DNA from: Gallionellaceae bacterium
GTDB taxonomy: Bacteria > Pseudomonadota > Gammaproteobacteria > Burkholderiales > Gallionellaceae
DNA: 12,744 bases
Direction: 5' to 3'
Assembly: GCA_021731185.1 (NCBI GenBank)
Contig: JAKFXW010000013.1
Coordinates: 1-12,744, forward strand
Below are positions 1-4,784 of this stretch, one piece after another. The position numbers were made by a program, and so were the translations under genes. Position 1 is the stretch's first letter, and each line of letters starts with the position of its first letter. The notes below the pieces were generated by a model. That model had not been told where the DNA came from. It saw only the letters and a list, made by a program, of their open reading frames with translations, and searched no databases.

Positions 1-1
1 G

Positions 2-82
2 CTGGAGGGCGATCTTCAGAAGACGTACCCACCTGACCGTGACGCGAAGGCTGCAACTGCAAAGTTGCCAAATGCGCCCTAA
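2..82 (+). CDS. C-terminal end of an unknown cassette gene (partial)
   Basis: One frame is open from the left edge for 26 codons and stops at TAA 80-82, inside the R'' box of the first attC. The visible tail is hydrophilic (contains PPDRDAKAATAKL) and has no recognisable domain. Cassette genes often end inside their attC, as hicB does further along this array, which supports this frame. Another + frame is also open across this stretch and through the attC to about position 150, so the choice of frame is not certain. No function can be given. Confidence 0.4.
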   Translation: MEGDLQKTYPPDRDAKAATAKLPNAP

Positions 83-154
83 CCAGCCGCTCCACCGCGA
101 CGCCTCCGGCGGCCTGACGGCCGCCGTCGTCGCGGGTGAGCGCCAGCGTTAGCC
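77..154 (+). other. attC1, integron recombination site
   Basis: R'' is CCCTAAC (77-83) and R' is GTTAGCC (148-154). Between them is a strong imperfect hairpin: CCGCGACG (97-104) pairs with CGTCGCGG (127-134), and inside it CGGCGGCC pairs with GGCCGCCG around a very small loop. The size, about 78 bp, is within the usual attC range. Its core is unrelated to that of attC2 and attC5, so this cassette or its neighbour probably has a different origin. Confidence 0.8.
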
Positions 155-189
155 ATTTCTTTTTCCGCTCAAAGTGTTATCATTTACCT

Positions 190-411
190 ATGATTGATTG
201 GTCTTCTTGTCTTGATGTCGAGCGCGACCCTGATCGCGTAAGTGGTGCTTGGGTTTTCCGAGGCACGCGGGTTCCTGTTGCTGCGCTCTTCGAGAACCTC
301 GAAGAAGATGCCTCCGTCCATCAGTTCATTGAGTGGTTTCCCGGCGTCTCCTTGTCTCAGGCTCGTCACGTCCTGGAACACGCGGCCAAGTCTACTTTGT
401 TGGCCGTATAA
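190..411 (+). CDS. DUF433 family antitoxin-like protein
   Basis: This small protein of 73 residues matches the DUF433 family across almost its whole length. It carries the typical core WVFRGTRVPVAALFENL (about 21-37) and the following FIEWFPGVSLSQARHVLEH helix region. DUF433 proteins are HTH-like and are commonly found beside PIN-like or DUF5615 toxins as the antitoxin partner. The ATG at 190 was chosen because the family begins a few residues before this core; an in-frame start at 136 would place the gene start inside attC1. There is no clear Shine-Dalgarno sequence. The stop codon TAA is followed at once by the GTG start of the next gene, so the pair is almost certainly co-translated. Promoter position is not evident. 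Confidence 0.85.
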   Translation: MIDWSSCLDVERDPDRVSGAWVFRGTRVPVAALFENLEEDASVHQFIEWFPGVSLSQARHVLEHAAKSTLLAV

Positions 412-732
412 GTGCGTGTCTTGTTTGACCAAGGAACACCGGTTCCACTACGACAATCTCTCTCGGAACACAGTGTCTCCACCGCTTATGAGCTTGGTTG
501 GGCTACTCTGAAGAACGGCGAATTGTTGCGCTCTGCTGAGGAGCGTGGATTCGAGGTGCTTGTTACCACCGATACCAATCTCCGGTACCAACAAAACCTT
601 GCGGCCCGGCAAATTGCTGTCGTTGTTCTCTCTACAACAAGTTGGCCTCGCATTCGGCTTGTCGTAGAGCATGTTGCGTCCGCCGTAAATTCAGCATCCG
701 TCGGCAGCTATGTCGAGGTTTCCGTCCCGTAA
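412..732 (+). CDS. DUF5615 family PIN-like toxin
   Basis: This 106-residue protein is of the DUF5615 PIN-like type. The family starts with a strand ending in an acidic residue (VLFDQGTP, D6) and has a second acidic motif, here TTDTNLRYQQNL around D54, followed by the VVVLST strand. PIN-fold proteins are Mg-dependent ribonucleases; toxin activity is inferred from the family and from the DUF433 partner upstream. It uses a GTG start directly abutting the upstream TAA stop (TAAGTG), so translation depends on coupling. The stop codon at 730-732 is 3 nt before the R'' box of attC2, typical of compact cassettes. Confidence 0.85.
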   Translation: MRVLFDQGTPVPLRQSLSEHSVSTAYELGWATLKNGELLRSAEERGFEVLVTTDTNLRYQQNLAARQIAVVVLSTTSWPRIRLVVEHVASAVNSASVGSYVEVSVP

Positions 733-735
733 AGT

Positions 736-800
736 GGCTAACCCGGCGCTCAAGCGGGACTCGCCCAGAAGCGGGCGAGCCCCTTAACTCCACGTTGGGC
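736..800 (+). other. attC2, integron recombination site
   Basis: R'' is GGCTAAC (736-742) and R' is GTTGGGC (794-800), total 65 bp. The central hairpin is CTCGCCC (760-766) paired with GGGCGAG (773-779) around a 6-nt loop. The core 756-784 is identical, base for base over 29 nt, to 2512-2540 in attC5. Confidence 0.92.
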
Positions 801-813
801 CATGGAGACCACA

Positions 814-1383
814 ATGCGCATTATCCGAGTCAAAGTTCGATTTTTAATAGCTTTAGTTTTGCTATCGCTAACTGCGATGGCAAGCGCGAACGAGGTGGAT
901 AGTGCTAATACTGTGTCTCGTCTTTCTCCAAGAGAGTTCAATGCAATTCCCGTGCAGGTTAGGACGACTCTCATTGAATTGGGTTGCACAATTCCCCAAG
1001 TGTCATATTTCTCAAAGGGAAAGTCGAATGTCATATCGGGTAACTTTGCCAAGCGAGGCCAAATAGACTATGCAGTTCTTTGTTCAAGAAACGGAGTGTC
1101 ACACATCCAGGTTGTTTGGGGTGGGCAGGCTCGTTGTGATTCAGAGTTGCAAATAAAGGAAGATAGTATATTTTTCCAGCAAGAGGATTCTGGAAAAATG
1201 GAATATTCTAGAGTGTTAGGCGTAACGCCACAGCGTGCCATCGTAAACCTATCACCCGCAGACGACGGCTCTAAGCTTTCTGCTTCATATCATGATGCAA
1301 TTCAAGATGCTTTTGCCGAGAAAGGCTCTACCATCTTTTACTGTGAAAAAGGTAAATGGCATGAGTTGGAAGGTGCTGATTGA
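814..1383 (+). CDS. Exported protein of unknown function
   Basis: A 189-residue protein with a clear Sec signal peptide: basic start (MRIIRVKVR), hydrophobic core (FLIALVLLSLTAM) and an ASA cleavage site at about residue 25. The mature part of about 165 residues has no domain that I can name. It contains the segment QIDYAVLCSRNGVSHIQVVWGG, written here as QIDYAVLCSR then NGVSHIQVVWGG, and ends with a GKWHELEGAD motif. It resembles uncharacterised exported proteins seen in many Proteobacteria; that resemblance is from memory, not from a search. The ATG at 814 is preferred over the in-frame ATG at 802 because GGAG (804-807) sits 6 nt upstream and the signal peptide then starts correctly. It is the sole gene of its cassette. 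The AT-rich codons differ from the backbone. Confidence 0.8.
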   Translation: MRIIRVKVRFLIALVLLSLTAMASANEVDSANTVSRLSPREFNAIPVQVRTTLIELGCTIPQVSYFSKGKSNVISGNFAKRGQIDYAVLCSRNGVSHIQVVWGGQARCDSELQIKEDSIFFQQEDSGKMEYSRVLGVTPQRAIVNLSPADDGSKLSASYHDAIQDAFAEKGSTIFYCEKGKWHELEGAD

Positions 1384-1388
1384 GTAAC

Positions 1389-1426
1389 GCCCAACCCGGC
1401 GGGCGAGCCCCTCAACTACGTTAGGC
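1389..1426 (+). other. attC3, very short integron recombination site
   Basis: R'' is GCCCAAC (1389-1395) and R' is GTTAGGC (1420-1426), but the whole site is only 38 bp. Aligned to attC2 it keeps the start CCGGC and the right half GGGCGAGCCCCT, and lacks about 25 nt that include the left arm of the central stem. Only a tiny GGG/CCC hairpin can form inside. Known attC sites are usually about 57 bp or longer, so activity is doubtful. Confidence 0.75.
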
Positions 1427-1497
1427 GAGCGTATTGGAGCCGATGCTCGCGCTATTATTTCTTATACGGGCTCCATCACCATTAGGAGAAACGCACA

Positions 1498-1968
1498 ATG
1501 AAAAATACACTTATTGCCCTATCTGTAGCTGTCGCCGTTGCCTGCCTGGTAGTGCCCGCAAGTTGGGCCGAGTCGGCGCATCACATGATGGTCACCCCGG
1601 ATGAACTTAAATGGGTGGATGTTCCGTCGGTGCCGCCGGGCGCAAAAGTCGCCGTGATCGAAGGTCCGTTGAACGAGGCGGTGCCAATTACCTTCCGCCT
1701 GAAGTTCCCAGCCGACTATAAGCTCCCCGCCCACTGGCATCCGGGCATTGAGCATGTCACGGTGATTTCTGGCACCTTCAACATGGGAACCGGAGACAAG
1801 CTTGATCCGTCGAAAACCAAACCCTTATCGGCGGGTAGTGTCGCAATTATGCAACCCAAGACCAACCATTTCGCATGGACCAAAGAAGAGACCATTATTC
1901 AGGTTCATGGTTTTGGACCGTGGGCTATCAATTATGTTAATCCGGCGGATGACCCCAGAAAAAAATAG
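1498..1968 (+). CDS. Exported single-domain cupin protein
   Basis: A 156-residue protein with an N-terminal signal peptide (hydrophobic stretch about 4-20, cleavage after ASWA at residue 24). The rest is a small cupin barrel. Motif 1 is HWHPGIEHVTVISGTF with the usual metal ligands H79, H81 and E85, and motif 2 is MQPKTNHFAW with H124. The four-ligand set is complete, so it probably binds a divalent metal in the periplasm. Substrate and reaction cannot be read from the sequence; exported cupins of this kind include oxygenase-like and anti-sigma-like sensors. AGGAG about 10 nt before the ATG is a good ribosome binding site. The gene sits alone between two abnormally short attC sites. Confidence 0.85.
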   Translation: MKNTLIALSVAVAVACLVVPASWAESAHHMMVTPDELKWVDVPSVPPGAKVAVIEGPLNEAVPITFRLKFPADYKLPAHWHPGIEHVTVISGTFNMGTGDKLDPSKTKPLSAGSVAIMQPKTNHFAWTKEETIIQVHGFGPWAINYVNPADDPRKK

Positions 1969-2005
1969 TGCGGCGATGAGCAGGGGCTTGAATTGATTTC
2001 CTTTC

Positions 2006-2037
2006 GCCTAACCCTGCATTCGAGAGGGACGTTAGAC
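2006..2037 (+). other. attC4, very short integron recombination site
   Basis: R'' is GCCTAAC (2006-2012) and R' is GTTAGAC (2031-2037), total 32 bp. Between them is only CCTGCATTCGAGAGGGAC, which matches the left half of attC5 (TGCATTCGAGAGGGAC at 2501-2516). The stem-loop and right half of attC5 are absent. A minimal hairpin CCT/AGG remains. Confidence 0.7.
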
Positions 2038-2052
2038 CTTTGGGTGGAAAAT

Positions 2053-2078
2053 GTGATACTTTTGGGTGATACTTTTGG
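2053..2078 (+). promoter_or_regulatory. Perfect 13-bp tandem repeat before hicA, possible operator/promoter
   Basis: GTGATACTTTTGG occurs twice without a gap (2053-2065 and 2066-2078) and ends 3 nt before the hicA ATG. Each copy contains a TG-spaced GATACT that resembles an extended -10 element. It lies between attC4 and the first codon, where the promoter and autorepression site of a toxin-antitoxin cassette would be. The role is inferred from position only. Confidence 0.4.
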
Positions 2079-2081
2079 CAC

Positions 2082-2267
2082 ATGAAAATAAAAGAACTTA
2101 TCGCGTTGATTGAGAAAGGCGGCTGGTTGCAAGTGCGGCAAAAAGGCCGTCATCGTCAGTTTCATCATCCATCCAAATCTGGAATCGTAACGGTTTCAGG
2201 AAAGCCCAGTGTTGATGTCCCGCCCGGAACGCTCAACAGTGTTCTGAAGCAAACGAGTTTAAAGTAG
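2082..2267 (+). CDS. hicA: HicA family mRNA interferase toxin
   Basis: A 61-residue protein with the full HicA double-stranded-RNA-binding-like fold: KELIALIEKGGWLQVRQKG, then the catalytic histidine in GRHRQFHHP (H24), then the strand GIVTVSG and the C-terminal PPGTLNSVLKQ helix. HicA cleaves mRNA in a translation-independent way and is neutralised by HicB. The length is normal for the family. hicB follows 11 nt downstream, so the two form an operon in toxin-first order. The catalytic histidine is present, so the toxin is expected to be active. Confidence 0.93.
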   Translation: MKIKELIALIEKGGWLQVRQKGRHRQFHHPSKSGIVTVSGKPSVDVPPGTLNSVLKQTSLK

Positions 2268-2278
2268 GAGGTATCGTT

Positions 2279-2491
2279 ATGCGCTATATGGTAATCATCG
2301 AGCAAGGTCCAAGCAGTTTCGGGGCTTATGTTCCTGACCTCCCAGGCTGCGTTGCTGTAGGGAGTTCAAAGCAAGAAGTATTGCAGCTTATTCAAGAAGC
2401 CATCGAGTTTCATCTCGAAGGCATCAAAGACAAAGGTGCTTCTGTGCCTGAGCCACACTCTTACAGCGAGTTCGTTGAGGTTCATGCATAA
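2279..2491 (+). CDS. hicB: HicB family antitoxin (short form)
   Basis: A 70-residue protein with the HicB partial RNase H fold: MRYMVIIEQGPSSFGAYVPDLPGC followed, with a break here, by VAVGSSKQEVLQLIQEAIEFHLEG. Family members bind and block HicA. This one stops after the core and has no room for the C-terminal HTH or ribbon-helix-helix DNA-binding domain found in longer HicB proteins. AGGAGG 7 nt before the ATG is a strong ribosome binding site, stronger than that of hicA, which fits a need for excess antitoxin. Its stop codon TAA (2489-2491) lies inside the R'' box of attC5. Confidence 0.92.
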   Translation: MRYMVIIEQGPSSFGAYVPDLPGCVAVGSSKQEVLQLIQEAIEFHLEGIKDKGASVPEPHSYSEFVEVHA

Positions 2492-2556
2492 CCCTGCACC
2501 TGCATTCGAGAGGGACTCGCCCAGAAGCGGGCGAGCCCCTCAATTTTACGTTGGGC
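2486..2556 (+). other. attC5, integron recombination site
   Basis: R'' is GCATAAC (2486-2492), overlapping the hicB stop, and R' is GTTGGGC (2550-2556); total 71 bp. The central stem CTCGCCC/GGGCGAG and 29 nt around it are identical to attC2. The left half carries a CCTGCA direct duplication next to the box, which is single-copy in attC4. Confidence 0.92.
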
Positions 2557-2596
2557 GAACGCCAGATCATGAGTTCAAGCAAAGGATGCTGCTACA

Positions 2597-3556
2597 TTGA
2601 AAAAACCTGACAACCCACAAGACGAGCAAGCCCGGCTTGAGACGCTTCGGTCACTCAGTATTCTGGATACCCCGCCGGAGGAACGATTCGATCGCCTGAC
2701 ACGTATGGCAAAAAGGCTGTTTGGAGTGCCTATCGCGCTTGTCAGTCTGATCGATGAGAACCGTCAGTGGTTTAAATCCTGCTTCGGCCTCAGTGTGAGT
2801 GAAACATCGCGCGATATTTCATTTTGTGGCCATGCGATTTTAGGTAACGATCTGTTCATCATTCCCAATACGATAGAGGATGAACGCTTTGCGGATAACC
2901 CGTTGGTTTTGAACGACCCATTTATTCGTTTTTATGCCGGATGCCCACTCAGCGCCCCGAATGGTCGCAAGCTTGGAACTCTGTGCATTATTGATCATCA
3001 GCCAAGAAGTTTCGGGAAAGAAGATCTCGAAGCACTGAAAGACCTTGCGTCAATGGTGGAGCGTGAACTTTCGGCTGTTCAACAGGCGACGCTGGATGAA
3101 CTTACCAATATATCAAATCGGCGCGGCTTTATGATGCTCGCCCAATATAGCCTGCATCTCTGTGCACGAGAGAAAATTTCTGCATCGATGGTATTCATGG
3201 ATCTGGACAAATTCAAACCAATCAACGACACGTTCGGACATGCAGAAGGAGACCAGGCGCTGATTGCCTTTACCGAACAAATGAAGGCTACGTGTCGGGA
3301 TGCAGACATCTACGCGCGACTGGGTGGTGATGAATTTGTCATGTTGCTTATCAATACATCCAAGGAACATGCAGAAAATATTGTTGCAAGACTCCGTCAG
3401 TCAGTTGAACAATACAATCAAGAAGCCAAACGCGGATACGGTATTACATTTTCACACGGCATCACGGAATTTAATCCTGAGAGGCAACATACGATCGAAG
3501 CCATGCTGGCGGATGGAGACTCTCTAATGTATGCACTCAAGAAATCTAAAGGTTAA
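2597..3556 (+). CDS. GAF-GGDEF diguanylate cyclase
   Basis: A 319-residue soluble protein. An N-terminal GAF sensor domain (about 25-160; includes FDRLTRMAKRLFGVPIALVS and RFYAGCPLSAPNGRKLGTLC) is followed by a GGDEF domain (about 165-318) starting at DELTNISNRRGF. The domain keeps the metal-binding D202 in MDLDKFKPINDTFGH, an intact GGDEF signature (243-247) and an RxxD inhibitory site (RDAD, 234-237) five residues before it. It should therefore make cyclic di-GMP from GTP with product inhibition, under control of whatever the GAF domain senses. No signal peptide or membrane segment is seen. The only usable start is TTG at 2597 (no in-frame ATG; stop at 2570-2572), with AAGGA about 10 nt upstream. 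It fills the cassette after attC5. Confidence 0.9.
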   Translation: MKKPDNPQDEQARLETLRSLSILDTPPEERFDRLTRMAKRLFGVPIALVSLIDENRQWFKSCFGLSVSETSRDISFCGHAILGNDLFIIPNTIEDERFADNPLVLNDPFIRFYAGCPLSAPNGRKLGTLCIIDHQPRSFGKEDLEALKDLASMVERELSAVQQATLDELTNISNRRGFMMLAQYSLHLCAREKISASMVFMDLDKFKPINDTFGHAEGDQALIAFTEQMKATCRDADIYARLGGDEFVMLLINTSKEHAENIVARLRQSVEQYNQEAKRGYGITFSHGITEFNPERQHTIEAMLADGDSLMYALKKSKG

Positions 3557-3595
3557 CTTCACCAACAACGGGGCTACGATCCATTTCAGTAGTCC

Positions 3596-3621
3596 GCCCA
3601 ACATGGCGCTCCAGGCGACGC
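3596..3621 (+). other. Half attC site, 3' end lost
   Basis: GCCCAAC (3596-3602) followed by ATGGCGCTCCAGGCGACGCC reads like the R''/L'' half of a classical attC, and it lies 40 nt after the stop of the cyclase gene, where the cassette should end. No R' box (GTTRRRY) follows; the sequence passes directly into a GGDEF-domain fragment. I read it as a truncated attC. Confidence 0.5.
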
Positions 3622-3628
3622 CACAATA

Positions 3629-3800
3629 CGGCGTTTCTTCTTGAGACATCTGGAAATGACTGTCTCCAGTGCCGTCAGACACAAAATATATGGAGCATTG
3701 CTACTGTTGGATTGAGTTTTGAAAAAGTAGAGGCGGAGACAGCAATTGGTGAGGCCGATATCGCAATGTATCGTGCTAAACAAGCAGGGAGAGGGTGCGC
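3629..3800 (+). pseudogene. Internally deleted GGDEF-domain fragment
   Basis: From 3629 one frame encodes the start of a GGDEF domain (RRFFLRHLEMTVSSAVRHK, then IYGALLLLD) and stops at TGA 3713-3715. A different frame, read from about 3712, gives the C-terminal end of such a domain (EAETAIGEADIAMYRAKQAG). The middle, including the GHxxGD region and the GGDEF signature, is missing. The sequence differs from the intact cyclase upstream, so this is a remnant of a second enzyme, of the type often coupled to EAL domains. It can make no cyclic di-GMP. It is joined directly to an IS110-family fragment. Confidence 0.7.
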
Positions 3801-3804
3801 TGTT

Positions 3805-4101
3805 TTTTTGAGATCAGTGGGACTGAATCCTACCGTGCATCAATTCTGGCTTTCCGTGATACGCAAGCCGCATCTTTCTAAGAGAGTAAACTCGGTAATA
3901 AGAAGGACGCTGTATATGCAAACGATTATGACAAGACGCTATAATTTGTTCGTTAAAGTATTTGTCGAATGTTTGAAGAAAGCAGGTAAATCGAGTATGT
4001 TGGTCATTGGTGAAGTGATGAACAAATTGCTGCATATTATTTACGGTATACTGAAGTCCGGTTGGCCTTTCGATCCGTCTTGGTCTGCGAATCATGCTTG
4101 A
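3805..4101 (+). pseudogene. IS110-family transposase, C-terminal fragment
   Basis: About the last 98 residues of an IS110/IS116/IS902-type transposase. Visible are SVGLNPTVHQ (family: GLxPxxxQSGSS), RKPHLSK, the RRTLYMQ segment and the C-terminal signature VMNKLLHIIYGILKSGWPFD. The N-terminal DEDD catalytic half is absent, so the gene is dead. Substitutions at usually conserved places (for example FWLS where the family has SGSS) point to decay after truncation. The frame is continuous with the GGDEF remnant upstream, giving a meaningless fusion. The IS right end is likely near 4120. A TTGACA hexamer at 4098-4103 lies just after it, but I see no well-spaced -10. Confidence 0.75.
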
Positions 4102-4141
4102 CAGTCGAGATGGTATCTTATCTCCACGTTCAATTTACTAC

Positions 4142-4426
4142 ATGAAATACATAGCACCTGTTTTTATCTTGCTTCTCCTTGTTGGTTGCGAAAGCAGCAC
4201 CTCTAGCGAGGTTAAGAGTGCTAGTGGAGAAACCCCAGTTAAATATGTAATCTGCTCACAAGGAGAATTCAATTGTTTTGTGACTGCCAGATTCAAAGAC
4301 CTTAATAAATGTCAGAGTTACAAGGATTGGGCAGATATGCTATGTGACAAAATCTTTACTCCCAGCAAAATGACATGCGTACAAGACAATGGCCCCAAAA
4401 TTGGTGTTACCTACTGCACTATGTAG
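4142..4426 (+). CDS. Small cysteine-rich lipoprotein of unknown function
   Basis: A 94-residue protein with a lipoprotein signal peptide: short start, hydrophobic core (FILLLLV) and lipobox LVGC with the lipidated cysteine at residue 16. Residue +2 is Glu, so outer-membrane sorting is expected. After a Ser-rich linker the mature domain has six cysteines (38, 45, 57, 68, 79, 92), enough for three disulfides. I recognise no named domain. The ATG at 4142 was chosen because it gives a proper lipoprotein signal; an upstream in-frame start at 4094 would add residues that spoil it. No Shine-Dalgarno sequence is evident. It may be a further cassette, since an R''-like box follows 7 nt after its stop. 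Confidence 0.75.
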   Translation: MKYIAPVFILLLLVGCESSTSSEVKSASGETPVKYVICSQGEFNCFVTARFKDLNKCQSYKDWADMLCDKIFTPSKMTCVQDNGPKIGVTYCTM

Positions 4427-4433
4427 TGGAAAA

Positions 4434-4460
4434 ACCTAACCCCTCCATAAGGACTTCCCC
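4434..4460 (+). other. Possible half attC after the lipoprotein gene
   Basis: ACCTAAC (4434-4440) fits the R'' consensus and is followed by CCCTCCATAAGGACTTCCCC, loosely like the left half of attC4 and attC5. It lies 7 nt after the lipoprotein stop codon. No R' box follows, and the sequence continues into an IS110-like remnant. Weak evidence on its own. Confidence 0.35.
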
Positions 4461-4479
4461 ATCAAGATAAATTTTAAGA

Positions 4480-4775
4480 TTTGTATGTTTTCGTCCATTA
4501 CAAAAATCTCTGCGTCAGCAAAAAATGCTTTGCTTGGCTCAAAACGCATTGTCCATAGCGTACTAATGCCAAGCATTCGGGGGTCGTAGGCGTCCCCAAT
4601 GATGGGCTGAGCTACACGCTTCCATGACCACCATGCAGCCTTCTGGCAATTGCACCAGCCATACGGCCAGATATTTAAATTTGAAATTGCGTAGCATGAC
4701 ACAGCACCCTGTAGCATCTTGCGTATAACGGTGATAATTTCCTTGAAATGAACCATTTTTTATTGCTACTGGCAA
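4480..4775 (-). pseudogene. Degenerate IS110/IS1111-type transposase fragment
   Basis: On the - strand the frame starting at 4775 carries FKYLAVWLVQLPEGCMVVME followed by ACSSAHHWGR, matching the region of IS110/IS1111 transposases where the family has LPPCLVGMEACGSAHHWARE. The frame then breaks. In a second frame TMRFEPSK may correspond to the family's MRFVPVK, with the intervening portion lost. No complete catalytic domain survives. It is opposite in direction to the IS110 fragment at 3805-4101 and seems to be a separate insertion. This remnant is the only content I can see in the 358-nt stretch between the lipoprotein gene and btuF. Confidence 0.5.
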
Positions 4776-4784
4776 ATTAAATTA

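Larger units (their letters stand above)
1..3621 (+). mobile_element. Distal part of an integron gene-cassette array
   Basis: Five attC-type sites separate short + strand gene modules that have little in common with each other: two toxin-antitoxin pairs, an exported orphan, a cupin and a signalling enzyme. Each gene is followed within a few tens of bases, or overlapped, by an R'' box (RYYYAAC) and then an R' box (GTTRRRY). With the usual cut between G and TT of R', the cassettes would be about 149-794, 795-1420, 1421-2031, 2032-2550 and 2551 to about 3621. The orientation places intI and attI to the left, outside the window. The right boundary is ragged: the last cassette ends in half an attC at 3596. 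The similarity between attC sites is what sedentary chromosomal arrays show, but without the integrase this cannot be settled. Confidence 0.85.

Noticed and set aside
1436..1475. GGAGCC and GGCTCC inverted repeat before the cupin gene
   Set aside because: Six-base arms separated by 28 nt are easily found by chance, and no promoter elements are placed consistently around them.
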